Shown: in pieces, positions 9,289 to 18,719 of the stretch | Numbering within the stretch: position 1 is the first letter of the stretch | Layout of the letters: every line of letters starts with the position of its first letter | DNA from: Afipia sp. Root123D2 | GTDB taxonomy: Bacteria > Pseudomonadota > Alphaproteobacteria > Rhizobiales > Xanthobacteraceae | Direction: 5' to 3' | Assembly: GCF_001425835.1 (NCBI RefSeq) | Contig: NZ_LMDP01000001.1 | Span: 1,055,476-1,119,475 of the forward strand | Length of the DNA: 64,000 bases | Program-made: the position numbers and the translations under genes | Notes under the pieces: model-generated | What the model was told of the DNA's origin: nothing | The model's input: only the letters and a program-made list of their open reading frames with translations | Databases searched by the model: none

Positions 9289-10215
9289 TCACGCCACGAG
9301 GGCGATGAACACCGGCATGGTCAATACGGCGAGGGCGGTCTGGATCGTCAGGGTTTCCGCGACCAGCAATGCGTCGCCGCCCATCTGCCGCGCGAGCACA
9401 TAAGCGCTCGACGCCGTCGGCACCGACGAGCAGCAGGCGACGATCGCCAGATTGACGCCGGTGAGACCGAAGGCATGGCCGAGGCTGATCGCCATCACCG
9501 GCATCAGGATCAGTTTCAGGAAAATCGCGACAATGGCCGCGGGGGGCGGGCGCAGCACGCCCTTGAGTTGCAATCCTGCGCCGACCACGAGAAGCCCAAG
9601 CGCCAGCGACGACCGGCCGAGCGCGTCGGTGAGATCGTTGATCCACGCGGGTAGCGCCACGCCCGACAGGTTGAGCGTCAGCCCGATGACGCAAGCCCAG
9701 ATCAGCGGGTTTTGGGCGATGGTCAGCAGAATGCGCGGCCATGACAGGCGGGTCGGTGCGGCAAAATGGGCGAGCACCCAGACGCAGACGATGTTGAGCA
9801 GCGGAATCATCGCGACCATCGCCACCGAGGCGAGCGTGAGGCCCATGTCTCCATAGAGATTTCCCGCGACTGCCAGCGCGACGTAGGTCTGCCAGCGGCA
9901 TGAACACTGAAACAGCGATGAAAAGGTTGGACCGTTGAGGCCTAGATGTTTCTGCAGCAACGGCCTCAGCAGCAGGCACAGCGCCATCATCAGCATCACA
10001 GCGATCAGCAACGCGCCGCCGACGCCGGCGACGGGCACGCCGGTGAGTTTGGCGCGGGCGAGCGTCTGGATCAGCAGCGCCGGAAACAGCACGTAATAAA
10101 CCAGCCGCTCCAGGCCGACCCAGTGCGCTTCGTCCTTGAGCAGGACGCGTCGCAATCCGAATCCGATCACGATCAGCAGGAAAACCGGGAGCAGGGCAGC
10201 GGCGACGGCGAACAT
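9289..10215 (-). CDS. AEC-family permease (auxin efflux carrier/MdcF-like)
   Basis: A 308-residue inner-membrane transporter with about ten hydrophobic helices. Membership of the AEC family is supported by the N-terminal LLPVFLLIVIGFGLRR, the central NLYGDMGLTLAS and NPLIWACVIGLTLNL, and the C-terminal CSSVPTASSAYVLARQMGGD motif. Bacterial members move organic acids such as malonate or malate. No substrate-linked genes are adjacent. It follows ruvX by only three bases, so the two are probably one transcript, though the functional link is obscure. Confidence 0.9.
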   Translation of the reverse strand: MFAVAAALLPVFLLIVIGFGLRRVLLKDEAHWVGLERLVYYVLFPALLIQTLARAKLTGVPVAGVGGALLIAVMLMMALCLLLRPLLQKHLGLNGPTFSSLFQCSCRWQTYVALAVAGNLYGDMGLTLASVAMVAMIPLLNIVCVWVLAHFAAPTRLSWPRILLTIAQNPLIWACVIGLTLNLSGVALPAWINDLTDALGRSSLALGLLVVGAGLQLKGVLRPPPAAIVAIFLKLILMPVMAISLGHAFGLTGVNLAIVACCSSVPTASSAYVLARQMGGDALLVAETLTIQTALAVLTMPVFIALVA

Positions 10216-10218
10216 CGG

Positions 10219-10710
10219 TCAGGTATCCCCGGCGGATTTACGCAGCGCCGTGAGCCGGTCCAGCGCGCCCTGCAGAATGAAGATCGCGGCGTGCTCGTCG
10301 ATCACTTTGGCCCGCTTGGCGCGGCTCATATCCATCCCGATCAGTTCGCGCTCGACCGCCACCGTGGACAGCCGTTCGTCCCACAGGCCGATGGCGAGAT
10401 CCGTGAGCCTGGAAAAATTGCGGGCGAAGGCGCGGGTCGATTGGGCACGCGGGCCTTCGCTGCCGTCCATGTTGATCGGAAGGCCGAGGATGAACCCGGC
10501 CACGTTGCGCTCGGCCCCAAGTACCAGCAGTCGCGCGGCGTCTGCTGTGAAAGTCTTGCGCTGGATGGTTTCGATGCCGGTGGCGAGCCTGCGGTCCGGA
10601 TCGGATACGGCCACGCCGATGGTCTTGGTGCCGAGATCGAGGCCGATCAGGGCGCCACGAGGTGGCCAGTGTGCAGCGGCTTCGGTCAGCGGTAATATTG
10701 GCGCGGGCAT
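10219..10710 (-). CDS. ruvX: Putative pre-16S rRNA nuclease / Holliday junction resolvase RuvX (YqgF)
   Basis: A 163-residue RNase H-like nuclease. The first acidic residue (D25) sits in GLDLGTKTIGVAVSD, the second in LWDERLST, and the last in VIDEHAA. Members complete 16S rRNA 5'-end maturation in several bacteria and can cut Holliday junctions in vitro. I start at the ATG at 10710, which gives the usual short tail before the first strand. It diverges from a conserved small membrane protein 48 bases away and leads a two-gene unit with the AEC permease. Confidence 0.94.
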   Translation of the reverse strand: MPAPILPLTEAAAHWPPRGALIGLDLGTKTIGVAVSDPDRRLATGIETIQRKTFTADAARLLVLGAERNVAGFILGLPINMDGSEGPRAQSTRAFARNFSRLTDLAIGLWDERLSTVAVERELIGMDMSRAKRAKVIDEHAAIFILQGALDRLTALRKSAGDT

Positions 10711-10758
10711 GGCCCGCTTATCATCGGCGGGCGAGGCGATGTAAAGCGGGGAGACGAC

Positions 10759-10983
10759 ATGGATGGCCTGACATTGTTCGGCCTGTTCGCGGTCACGGCG
10801 ATGCTTGTCTGCTATGCGCTCGAAGACAGACATCCCCTGTATATCCTCGGATTTGCAGCCGCCTGCGCGCTGGGCTCGGCCTACGGCTTTCTGCAAGGCG
10901 CCTGGCCGTTCGGCGTGGTCGAAGCGATCTGGGCGGTGGTCGCCCTGCGGCGCTGGTCATCCCGGCGTCTGGTTTCCGCCTGA
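10759..10983 (+). CDS. Small conserved inner-membrane protein (74 aa)
   Basis: A 74-residue protein with two hydrophobic segments: LTLFGLFAVTAMLVCYALE, then LYILGFAAACALGSAYGFL leading into WPFGVVEAIWAVVALRRW. The short polar middle and basic C-terminus predict an inner-membrane hairpin. I recognise the pattern as a conserved hypothetical common in Hyphomicrobiales next to ruvX. A GGGGAGACG run ends just before the ATG. Function unknown; it may simply share the divergent promoter with ruvX. Confidence 0.75.
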   Translation: MDGLTLFGLFAVTAMLVCYALEDRHPLYILGFAAACALGSAYGFLQGAWPFGVVEAIWAVVALRRWSSRRLVSA

Positions 10984-11057
10984 ACGGGCAACCAACGTCG
11001 CATTGTCATGCGCGCTCCGGCTTGCCAGAACGCCGGTGCAAGAGACGAGAGGAACGG

Positions 11058-12137
11058 ATGATGTGGCCGAATCGCAGACTGCTCGACCTTTTCAAGATCG
11101 AGGTTCCGATTGTCCAGGCGCCGATGGCCTCCGCGATGGACGCCGAACTGGTCATTGCGGCGAGCGAAGCCGGCGCGCTCGGATCGCTGCCGTGTGCGAC
11201 GATCTCCGCCGAGAAGGCGCGCGAGCAAGTCGGCATCATCCGGCAACGCGTCAGCGCGCCCCTCAACATGAATTTCTTCAGCCACACGCCGGTTGCTGCC
11301 GATCCGGCACGCGATGCCGGATGGCGCAAGCGCCTCGCGCCTTACTACAAAGAACTCGGCCTTGATCCGGGAGTCGTCGTGCAGGGCGCCAATCGTGCGC
11401 CGTTCGACGCAACGATGTGCGCGCTGGTCGAGGAATTGAAGCCCGAGATCGTAAGCTTTCATTTCGGACTGCCCGACAAGGATATGCTGCGGCGGGTGAA
11501 GGCGGCCGGCTGCATCGTGGTCGGATGCGCCACCACCGTGAAGGAAGCGGTCTGGCTCGAAAACAACGGAGTCGATGCCGTGATCGCGCAGGGCGCGGAG
11601 GCCGGCGGTCATCGCAGCATGTTCCTCACCGACAACATCGCATCTCAACCTGGCACGATGTCTCTCGTGCCGCAGGTGGTGGATGCGGTGCGCGTTCCGG
11701 TGATTGCGGCTGGCGGCATCGCCGACGGGCGGGGCATCGCGGCGGCCTTCGCGCTAGGCGCGGCGGGCGTGCAGATCGGGACCGCCTATCTGCGGACGCC
11801 GGAGTCGAAAGTCAGTGCGCTGGCGCAGGCCGCACTTGCCCAGGCGGACGACAGTTCGACCGCCATCACGAATGTCATGACGGGACGTCCAGCACGCGGT
11901 GTCATCAACCGCGTGATGGCGGAGATCGGCCCGGTTTCACCTGACGCACCGGCCTTTCCCCATGCGGCGACGGCGTTCGCGCCGCTCAAGGCGGCGGCGG
12001 AGAAAGCAGGAAAGACGGATTTCACCAATCTGTGGGCCGGTCAGTCGGTCGCGCTCGGCCGCGACATGCCGGCTGCGGATCTGACGCGGGCGCTGGCAAG
12101 CGCGGCACTCCATCGTCTGAAACAACTTTCGGAATAA
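11058..12137 (+). CDS. Nitronate monooxygenase-family flavin oxidoreductase
   Basis: A 359-residue TIM-barrel FMN enzyme of the NMO/2-nitropropane dioxygenase family. The N-terminal VPIVQAPMASAMDAELVIAA binds flavin. The GAEAGGHRS motif carries the catalytic-region histidine, and VIAAGGIADGRGIAAAFALG plus GVQIGTAYLRTPES bind the FMN phosphate. The family detoxifies alkyl nitronates such as propionate-3-nitronate or acts as an NAD(P)H:quinone reductase; which applies here is uncertain. GAGAGGAACGG precedes the tandem ATGs at 11058 and 11061. No clear operon partners. Confidence 0.9.
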   Translation: MMWPNRRLLDLFKIEVPIVQAPMASAMDAELVIAASEAGALGSLPCATISAEKAREQVGIIRQRVSAPLNMNFFSHTPVAADPARDAGWRKRLAPYYKELGLDPGVVVQGANRAPFDATMCALVEELKPEIVSFHFGLPDKDMLRRVKAAGCIVVGCATTVKEAVWLENNGVDAVIAQGAEAGGHRSMFLTDNIASQPGTMSLVPQVVDAVRVPVIAAGGIADGRGIAAAFALGAAGVQIGTAYLRTPESKVSALAQAALAQADDSSTAITNVMTGRPARGVINRVMAEIGPVSPDAPAFPHAATAFAPLKAAAEKAGKTDFTNLWAGQSVALGRDMPAADLTRALASAALHRLKQLSE

Positions 12138-12247
12138 AGCAGGGCAAGCGGGGTTCCATCGACGGAACTGACCGGATCAATCCGATCCCCTTGTAAAGCT
12201 CACGCGATCCGGGCATCTAGCGCCCGGTCGCGCGACGGAATCTCCTG

Positions 12248-12775
12248 TTGAACAGCCACATCAAGACCGACTTCGAGGGTCGCGAAGCCATTCGCTGCGT
12301 TCAGCAGCTTGGCATGCTCAAGTTATGGGAACGCCTGAAAGGTACTGCAGCGCTGCCGCAGGCCGCGGCGGTTCAAGAACACGATCTTGAGCGGCTGCGT
12401 GAGAAGCTGATGCTGCTCGATGTAGAGTGGCATGATGGCGCGCCGCGCTACCCGATCCGCTATCAGGGCTCCGATTTCGACCGGATGCATAACCGTAACT
12501 GCGTCGGTCTGCTTCTGAACGAGGTGATGGCGCCGGCCGTGCGCGAGCGCGGTCTGAAAACCTACCGGCAGGTCGTGGAGTGTCAGACGCCGGCGTTCAA
12601 CTCGACGCCGGTGCGGGGCGAGGACGGCGCGATCGTGAATTATGAGCGGTTGCTCCTGCCGTTCACGCGTTCGGGGCAAGACGTGGAGCAGATCTACTGC
12701 GTGATCACGCTGTTTACGGAAGATAATCTGTCACCCTTCGTGACCATGAGCTCGTCGGCGTCGCAAGGCAGCTGA
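12248..12775 (+). CDS. PAS-domain protein (PAS_5-like), TTG start
   Basis: A 175-residue soluble protein resembling the PAS_5-type sensory domain widespread in Bradyrhizobium relatives: a leading MLKLWERLKGTAALPQ helix, then a mixed alpha/beta region to residue 165 ending CVITLFTED. The LERLREKLMLLDVEW segment and the RYQGSDFDRMHNRNCVG region are typical. The longest frame begins at a TTG (12248) with only a weak GGAAT upstream; the first in-frame ATG (12314) would remove 22 residues just before the conserved core. No output domain is attached, so it may act as a stand-alone ligand binder. It sits alone upstream of gatC. Confidence 0.7.
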   Translation: MNSHIKTDFEGREAIRCVQQLGMLKLWERLKGTAALPQAAAVQEHDLERLREKLMLLDVEWHDGAPRYPIRYQGSDFDRMHNRNCVGLLLNEVMAPAVRERGLKTYRQVVECQTPAFNSTPVRGEDGAIVNYERLLLPFTRSGQDVEQIYCVITLFTEDNLSPFVTMSSSASQGS

Positions 12776-12934
12776 TTTCGCGCCACTCTTCAGTTGGCTC
12801 CATCTCACAAGTCGTTGAACAAACGCAGCAAATTTTCCTGTCGTGACCTTTTCTCTCCAATTGAAGTTGGCGATTCCGCGCGAAATGCTCTATAGGGCGG
12901 GCTGAATTGAGCCGCCGTCCGGAGTTTCTTGAAT

Positions 12935-13222
12935 ATGTCAGTCGATGCAGCCACCGTCCGCCGGATCGCGCATCTTGCGCGTATCGCGGTCAAGGAGGAC
13001 GAGGTGTCTCACCTTCAGGGCGAACTGAATGCGATGCTGGCATTCGTCGAACAACTGTCGGAAGTGAATGTCGAGAACGTCGAGCCGATGACCTCGGTGA
13101 TTCCGATGGAGATGAAGAAGCGCAAGGACGTCGTCAACGACGGGGAGATTCCCGACAGGATTCTCGCCAATGCGCCGGCTACCGAGGATCATTTCTTTCT
13201 GGTGCCGAAAGTCGTCGAATAA
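12935..13222 (+). CDS. gatC: Glutamyl-tRNA(Gln) amidotransferase subunit C
   Basis: A 95-residue GatC, the small subunit that stabilises GatA in the GatCAB complex converting Glu-tRNA(Gln) and Asp-tRNA(Asn) to the amidated forms. The N-terminal [17 protein letters not shown] and the [11 protein letters not shown] segment match the family, as does the C-terminal FLVPKVVE. The ATG at 12935 is preceded by GGAG at 12921-12924; a TTG six bases upstream is in frame but less likely. It opens the gat cluster, with a small CLLC gene, gatA, a lipoprotein gene and gatB following. Confidence 0.96.
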   Translation: MSVDAATVRRIAHLARIAVKEDEVSHLQGELNAMLAFVEQLSEVNVENVEPMTSVIPMEMKKRKDVVNDGEIPDRILANAPATEDHFFLVPKVVE

Positions 13223-13245
13223 GGTCCGGTTGCGAGGTCGCCGCC

Positions 13246-13470
13246 ATGTGCCTGCTGTGCGAAGACGAAAAGGCCTACAAAGCCTACATGGACTATCTCG
13301 ATGCCATGGAGCGTCGGGGCAATGCCGCCGATCCCGACAAGGCGATGGATGCGGCGGCAGCGGCCATGATGGCTTCGGGCAAGGACGTTGCCGACACCGC
13401 CCTCTCTACTCATTTTCCGGCGGCGCCTGCGCCGCGTTCTCCTTTCTCCTGCGATCCGGTTGATGAATGA
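13246..13470 (+). CDS. Small CLLC-motif protein between gatC and gatA (74 aa)
   Basis: A 74-residue protein starting [19 protein letters not shown], with an alanine-rich centre ([18 protein letters not shown]) and a proline-rich end. The N-terminal Cys-x2-Cys could bind metal or be redox active; no other cysteine pair is available except one near the C-terminus (FSCDP). The stop overlaps the gatA start by four bases (ATGA), so translation is probably coupled to gatA. I recall similar hypotheticals in this position in related genomes. Function unknown; a link with tRNA amidation is inference from context only. Confidence 0.75.
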   Translation: MCLLCEDEKAYKAYMDYLDAMERRGNAADPDKAMDAAAAAMMASGKDVADTALSTHFPAAPAPRSPFSCDPVDE

Positions 13471-14945
13471 CTGATCTGACTGCTCTTTCGCTTGCCGACG
13501 CCCGCGAGGGTCTCGTTAAGAAATCCTTCACGTCGCTCGAATTGACCGACGCCCATCTGGTGGCGATGGAAAAGGCGCGTGTGCTGAACGCCTATGTGCT
13601 CGAGACGCCGGATCAGGCGCGGGCGATGGCGCGCGCCGCGGACGAGCGAATTGCGAAAGGCGAGGCCGGCAATCTCGAAGGGCTTCCGCTCGGTATCAAG
13701 GATCTGTTCGCGACCAGGGACGTCCGCACCACGGCGTGCTCGAAGATTCTCGGCGATTTCAAGCCGCAGTATGAATCCACAGTGACGTCCCAACTCTGGC
13801 GCGACGGCGCAGTGATGCTCGGCAAACTCAACAACGACGAATTCGCGATGGGTTCGTCGAACGAGACCTCGGCATTCGGACCGGTCATCAACCCGTGGCG
13901 GCGGGAAGGCTCCGACGTCAATCTCGTTCCGGGCGGCTCGTCCGGCGGCTCGGCGTCCGCGGTCGCCGCCAGCCTGTGTCTCGGTGCGACCGGCACCGAC
14001 ACCGGCGGCTCGATCCGCCAGCCCGCGGCCTTCACCGGCATCGTCGGCGTCAAACCGACCTACGGGCGTTGCTCGCGCTGGGGCATCGTCGCGTTCGCGT
14101 CGTCGCTCGATCAGGCCGGGCCGTTCGCGCGTACCGTGCGCGATACCGCGATCCTGATGCGGTCGATGGCAGGCCACGATCCGAAGGATACGACATCTGT
14201 CGATCGTCCGGTCCCCGACTATGAGGCGGCGATCGGACAATCGGTCAAGGGCATGAAGATCGGCATTCCGAAGGAGTACCGGCTCGACGGCATGTCCGGC
14301 GAGATCGAGGCACTGTGGGGGCAAGGCGCAGAATGGCTGAAAGCCGCCGGCGCCGAGCTTGTCGAGGTTTCGTTGCCGCACACCAAATACGCGCTGCCAG
14401 CCTATTATGTTGTCGCGCCTGCGGAGGCCTCGTCGAATCTCGCGCGTTATGACGGCGTGCGTTATGGCGCGCGGGTCAACGGCCGCAACATCGCCGAGAT
14501 GTACGAGAACACCCGAGCCGCAGGCTTCGGGCCGGAGGTCCGCCGCCGCGTGATGATCGGCACCTATGTGCTATCGGCGGGTTACTACGACGCCTACTAC
14601 TTGCGCGCGCAGAAGGTCCGCACCCTGATCAAGAAGGATTTCGAGGACTGCTTTGCCAAAGGCGTTCAGGCGATCCTGACACCGGCGACGCCGTCGGCGG
14701 CATTCGGCATCGGAGAGAAAGGCCAGGCCGATCCGGTCGAGATGTATCTCAACGACATCTTCACGGTGACGGTGAACATGGCGGGCTTGCCGGGTATCGC
14801 GGTGCCGGCCGGCAAGGACGGGCAGGGATTGCCGCTGGGGTTGCAACTGATCGGGCGGCCGTTCGAGGAGGAAACGCTGTTTTCGCTCGGCGAGGTCATC
14901 GAGCAGGCGGCGGGAAACTTCACGCCGAAAAACTGGTGGGCGTGA
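13467..14945 (+). CDS. gatA: Glutamyl-tRNA(Gln) amidotransferase subunit A
   Basis: A 492-residue amidase-signature enzyme that hydrolyses glutamine and channels ammonia to GatB. The Ser-cisSer-Lys triad is visible: K78 in [11 protein letters not shown]158 in [14 protein letters not shown], and nucleophile S182 in [17 protein letters not shown]. The C-terminal [24 protein letters not shown] is characteristic. It overlaps the preceding small gene by four bases. gatB lies 1.6 kb downstream, with a lipoprotein gene between, so the complex is encoded as an interrupted cluster. Confidence 0.97.
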   Translation: MTDLTALSLADAREGLVKKSFTSLELTDAHLVAMEKARVLNAYVLETPDQARAMARAADERIAKGEAGNLEGLPLGIKDLFATRDVRTTACSKILGDFKPQYESTVTSQLWRDGAVMLGKLNNDEFAMGSSNETSAFGPVINPWRREGSDVNLVPGGSSGGSASAVAASLCLGATGTDTGGSIRQPAAFTGIVGVKPTYGRCSRWGIVAFASSLDQAGPFARTVRDTAILMRSMAGHDPKDTTSVDRPVPDYEAAIGQSVKGMKIGIPKEYRLDGMSGEIEALWGQGAEWLKAAGAELVEVSLPHTKYALPAYYVVAPAEASSNLARYDGVRYGARVNGRNIAEMYENTRAAGFGPEVRRRVMIGTYVLSAGYYDAYYLRAQKVRTLIKKDFEDCFAKGVQAILTPATPSAAFGIGEKGQADPVEMYLNDIFTVTVNMAGLPGIAVPAGKDGQGLPLGLQLIGRPFEEETLFSLGEVIEQAAGNFTPKNWWA

Positions 14946-15084
14946 GCGGCGCGAACGCGTTCGGCCGGCACGTCGGCAGGGTCGCGGATTAACCACGATA
15001 CCGGGGGTTGAACGGCGACCGCCGGTTGCATTGGTCAAAAATCGCCGGGTGGGCGATAGTATCCGATCGGGACGGTGGTGATCG

Positions 15085-16473
15085 ATGCGTTCGGCGCGAA
15101 CTTCTCTCAGTGTGATGGCGGTGTGCGGCGTGCTGCTCGGCTGTGCGTCGATTCAGAATGCACCGGTCAATATCCCGGGTGATCCTGAGACGCTCGCCAA
15201 CAGGCTGGAGCTTAGCTTCAAGGAAGAAGCCATCGCGGACGATATCGTCGTTGGCCTCTCATTCTCGGGGGGCGGCACCCGGGCAGCCGCGTTTTCCTTT
15301 GGTGTTCTGTCCGAGATGGAGCGGATTCCGCTTCGCGGCACCGGCGGGCCGATGATCGATCGGGTCGATTTCATTTCCGGTGTGTCGGGCGGCGCGGTGA
15401 CAGCCGCTTACTATGGGTTGAAAAAGCGCGCGGCGCTGGCCGACTTCCGCGAGAAATTCCTGCTCCGCAATGCGGAAGAGGGGCTGCAGACCGACCTGTC
15501 ACTGGCGACACTGCCGCGGGCCTTCGCCGGCGGCATCAATGACTCGACCGGCTTTCCGCGCTGGCTCGATGCCAATCTTTTCCACGGCGCCACCTTCGGG
15601 CAATTCCGCGCTGCTGGACGTCCGCGCGTGTGGATCAACGCATCGGACATCTACAACCGCACGCCGTTCGTGTTCGGTGCGACCGCCTTCCGCGCCATGT
15701 GCAGCGACCTGTCGGAATACCCTCTCGCAAGCGCCGTCGCCGCCTCGGCCGCGGTTCCTGTCGCTTTTGCACCGGTGGTGATCGAGACCTTCCCCAACAA
15801 GTGCAAGGTCCCGTTGCCTCCCTGGATCGTCAAGGCGCGCGACAATCCCAATGCACCGCCGATGCTCAATGCATTCGCTCGGGCGATCAGCCGTTATCAC
15901 GATGGCTCGATCCCTTACATCAAGCTGCTCGATGGCGGGCTGGTCGACAACTACGGACTGTCCGGTTTCACCATCGCGCGCCTGTCCTCGGACACGCCCT
16001 ACGGCCCGCTCACGCCGACCCAGGCGGTGAAGCTGAGGCGCGCGCTGTTCCTCGTGGTGGACGCCAAAACCGCTGTCGCAGGCAACTGGGTCAATACGGT
16101 TGAGGGTCCGAGCGGCGTCGATCTGGTGAAGGCGGCGGTCGACACCACCATCGATGCCAGCGTCGCCGGAAGTTTCACCGCGTTCGACACCACGATGACG
16201 GACTGGCAATCGGCGCTGGTGCGCTGGCGGTGCGGCCTGTCGGCCGCCGATCGCAAGCGCTACGGCGCGCCCGCGAACTGGAATTGTCGCGACCTCAAGT
16301 TTTTCGTCGGCCGGCTTGGCTTCGATCAGCTCGATCGGGCGCGGGCGGCAGAGCTGGAGGCGATCCCGACCCGGTTCCGGCTGCCGCCGCAGCAGGTCGA
16401 CGATATCATCGCCGCCGGGCGTGACGCATTGCGCGTCAATCCGACCTTCCGCAGCTTCGCTGCCAGCCTGTGA
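15085..16473 (+). CDS. Patatin-like phospholipase lipoprotein
   Basis: A 462-residue predicted lipoprotein. The N-terminus ends in LLGC with the lipid-anchored cysteine at residue 20. The patatin fold shows an oxyanion loop [13 protein letters not shown] (from 61), the nucleophile S101 in GVSGG, and the partner aspartate D283 in [11 protein letters not shown], the usual DG[GA] motif. It would hydrolyse phospholipid or acyl ester at the outer membrane or in the periplasm. It lies between gatA (139-base gap) and gatB (52-base gap) on the same strand. That placement splits the amidotransferase genes, but it has no obvious link with tRNA amidation. Confidence 0.9.
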   Translation: MRSARTSLSVMAVCGVLLGCASIQNAPVNIPGDPETLANRLELSFKEEAIADDIVVGLSFSGGGTRAAAFSFGVLSEMERIPLRGTGGPMIDRVDFISGVSGGAVTAAYYGLKKRAALADFREKFLLRNAEEGLQTDLSLATLPRAFAGGINDSTGFPRWLDANLFHGATFGQFRAAGRPRVWINASDIYNRTPFVFGATAFRAMCSDLSEYPLASAVAASAAVPVAFAPVVIETFPNKCKVPLPPWIVKARDNPNAPPMLNAFARAISRYHDGSIPYIKLLDGGLVDNYGLSGFTIARLSSDTPYGPLTPTQAVKLRRALFLVVDAKTAVAGNWVNTVEGPSGVDLVKAAVDTTIDASVAGSFTAFDTTMTDWQSALVRWRCGLSAADRKRYGAPANWNCRDLKFFVGRLGFDQLDRARAAELEAIPTRFRLPPQQVDDIIAAGRDALRVNPTFRSFAASL

Positions 16474-16525
16474 CCGGTGCTTGGAGGGGTTTTCTCACCC
16501 TCCCGGCCGGGGTAAAAGCCGCCTC

Positions 16526-18010
16526 ATGAACGTAACCGTCAATCCGAAGAAACTCATCAAGGGCGCGACCGGCGACTGGGAAATGGTCATCGGGCTGGAA
16601 GTCCATGCCCAGGTGACCTCGAACTCCAAGCTGTTTTCGGGGGCGTCGACCGAATTCGGCGGCGCGCCGAACGACCACGTGTCGCTGGTGGACGCCGCCA
16701 TGCCCGGAATGCTGCCGGTCATCAACGAGGAGTGCGTCGCACAGGCGGTCCGCACCGGCCTCGGTCTCAAGGCGCAGATCAATCTGAAGTCGACCTTCGA
16801 CCGGAAGAACTACTTCTATCCGGACCTGCCTCAGGGCTACCAGATCAGCCAGTTCAAGTCGCCGATCGTCGGCGAGGGCGTCGTCACCGTCGACATCAGC
16901 GACGGCGAGACCATCACGGTGGGCATCGAGCGCCTCCATCTCGAACAGGATGCCGGCAAGTCGCTGCACGACCAGCACCCGACGATGTCGTTCGTCGATC
17001 TCAACAGGTCGGGCGTCGCGCTGATGGAGATCGTGTCCAAGCCCGATATCCGCTCGTCGGAGGAGGCGAAGGCCTACGTCACCAAGCTGCGCACCATCCT
17101 GCGCTATCTCGGCACCTGCGACGGCGACATGGAGAAGGGCAGCCTTCGCGCGGACGTCAACGTTTCGGTGCGCAAGCCCGGCGATCCCCTCGGCACTCGC
17201 TGCGAGATCAAGAACGTCAACTCGATCCGGTTCATCGGCCAGGCGATCGAATATGAAGCACGCCGCCAGATCGGCATTCTGGAAGATGGCGGTGTCATCG
17301 AGCAGGAAACCCGGCTCTACGATCCGAACAAGGGCGAGACGCGGTCGATGCGCTCCAAGGAGGAGGCGCACGACTATCGTTACTTCCCCGATCCGGATTT
17401 GCTGCCGCTCGAGTTCACCCAGGCCTATGTCGATGGCCTGAAAGCGGAATTGCCCGAACTGCCGGACGAAAAACGTGCGCGCTTTGCCGCCGAGTTCGGC
17501 CTGACGCCCTACGACGCCAGCGTGCTGGCAAGCGAGCGCGAGAGTGCGGACTTCTACGAGACCGTGCTGTCGAAGCTCGCTGACAAGGTTCGCGACGGCA
17601 AACTCGCGGCCAACTGGGTCATCAACGAGTTGTTCGGCCGGCTCAACAAGGAAGGGAAGGACATCGTCTCTTCCCCGGTGTCGGCGGACCAGCTTGCCGC
17701 GATTGTCGATCTGATCGGGGAGAAAACCATCTCCGGCAAGATCGCCAAGGACCTGTTCGAGATCATCTGGGCCGAAGGCGGCGACCCGCGTGCCGTTGTC
17801 GAGGCGCGCGGCATGAAGCAGGTCACCGATCTGGGCGCGATCGAGAAGGTGGTGGACGACATTGTCGCCGCCAATCCGGACAAAGTCGCGCAAGCGAAGG
17901 AGAAGCCGGCTTTGATCGGCTGGTTCGTCGGTCAGGTGATGAAGTCGTCCGGCGGCAAGGCCAACCCGCAGGCAGTGAACGATCTGCTGAAGGCCAAACT
18001 CGGCATCTGA
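16526..18010 (+). CDS. gatB: Aspartyl/glutamyl-tRNA amidotransferase subunit B
   Basis: A 494-residue GatB, the kinase and transamidase subunit. [20 protein letters not shown] begins the conserved cradle domain. [26 protein letters not shown] and [20 protein letters not shown] follow. [17 protein letters not shown] is diagnostic, and the C-terminal YqeY-like tail (from about 400) contacts the tRNA. The ATG at 16526 fits the family; the open frame extends upstream into the lipoprotein gene but without homology. A 0.6-kb gene-poor stretch follows. Confidence 0.97.
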   Translation: MNVTVNPKKLIKGATGDWEMVIGLEVHAQVTSNSKLFSGASTEFGGAPNDHVSLVDAAMPGMLPVINEECVAQAVRTGLGLKAQINLKSTFDRKNYFYPDLPQGYQISQFKSPIVGEGVVTVDISDGETITVGIERLHLEQDAGKSLHDQHPTMSFVDLNRSGVALMEIVSKPDIRSSEEAKAYVTKLRTILRYLGTCDGDMEKGSLRADVNVSVRKPGDPLGTRCEIKNVNSIRFIGQAIEYEARRQIGILEDGGVIEQETRLYDPNKGETRSMRSKEEAHDYRYFPDPDLLPLEFTQAYVDGLKAELPELPDEKRARFAAEFGLTPYDASVLASERESADFYETVLSKLADKVRDGKLAANWVINELFGRLNKEGKDIVSSPVSADQLAAIVDLIGEKTISGKIAKDLFEIIWAEGGDPRAVVEARGMKQVTDLGAIEKVVDDIVAANPDKVAQAKEKPALIGWFVGQVMKSSGGKANPQAVNDLLKAKLGI

Positions 18011-18604
18011 CGCGCGCGTGAATGCAAAATCGGTCTCCGGTTTTGTCCGCCGCACGCCGGACGCGGATGCGCTCGACCCGATTTTTGACTCGATGATGAA
18101 CGCGCGCCGCTGCCGAAATGCGCCGCGCATGGTTCGCAAAGTCGCTGGCGGCGCGCGAATCAGATTTCCGGAAACGACCCGAAAAGTTTCCCTTTGCGAT
18201 CGGCGATCGGGAAAAAAGCAAAAAATCCAAAAAATAATTTCGTTGCCAAATTTCGCGACTCAGAGTCCGCGAAACGTGTTTTTTGATCGGTGTCGCTCAT
18301 CGCGTTGTGCGGCGGTATCGTCGATTGCTTGAGTGCGCGAATGCAAGATAGAGGCGCAGTACAAGCGTTTCTTTGAATTTCGCGATCGCGCGTTTCGAAG
18401 TTTCAATGAAGACCGCGTCGTGTCGCGAACGTCTCTTGCGAAGCCGGCGATCGGCGCTCGCGATGCGCATCGTGCCTCATGCGTCAACACTTCCTTAAGC
18501 GGGACGCTGTTTTTTTGAACGTGTTGGTGTAATCCGGTTGAAGTGCATTTCGATTCCCGAGTGCACACAGCGATTAAGCCATCTCACTAACTTAGGAGGG
18601 CAAC
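18011..18604. other. Long non-coding stretch upstream of lysine-rich gene
   Basis: About 590 bases with no convincing gene; short open frames (for example 18018-18332) have arginine/serine-rich compositions typical of chance frames. It contains an A-rich run at 18211-18238, a perfect palindrome TTTCCGGAAA at 18165-18174, and many scattered CGCGA/TCGCG motifs. It ends in a strong AGGAGGG ribosome-binding site at 18594-18600. It probably holds the promoter and a long leader for the lysine-rich mini-gene, possibly also the gatB 3' end. Confidence 0.5.
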
Positions 18605-18706
18605 ATGGCCAAGAAAGCGAAGAAGGCGAAGAAGGCGAAGAAAGCGAAGTCGGCAGTGAAGAAGACTGCGAAGAAGACCCGCAAGGTCGCCAAGAAGAAG
18701 AAGTAA
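18605..18706 (+). CDS. Tiny lysine-rich histone H1-like protein (33 aa)
   Basis: A 33-residue protein, 18 of them lysine and 8 alanine, built from a repeated KKA triplet followed by SAVKKTAKKTRKVAKKKK. It resembles the C-terminal tail of histone H1 and the short H1-like/AlgP-type nucleoid peptides of bacteria. It has an excellent ribosome-binding site (AGGAGGG, 4 bases before the ATG), unusually strong for this window. The DNA carries five tandem copies of a roughly 9-base AAG/GCG unit, which could expand or contract. A perfect hairpin overlaps the stop. Likely a DNA- or RNA-binding peptide; inference from composition only. Confidence 0.75.
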   Translation: MAKKAKKAKKAKKAKSAVKKTAKKTRKVAKKKK

Positions 18707-18719
18707 GGCTTCGCCTTAC
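18703..18719 (+). terminator. Hairpin overlapping the stop of the lysine-rich gene
   Basis: Perfect 7-bp stem GTAAGGC-TTC-GCCTTAC that includes the TAA stop codon. No T-run follows, so intrinsic termination is unproven; it may protect the 3' end of a short mRNA. Confidence 0.45.

Noticed and set aside
16436-18139. A 567-codon open frame antisense to gatB
   Set aside because: Same reason: gatB is complete with all motifs and the antisense protein has shadow composition.
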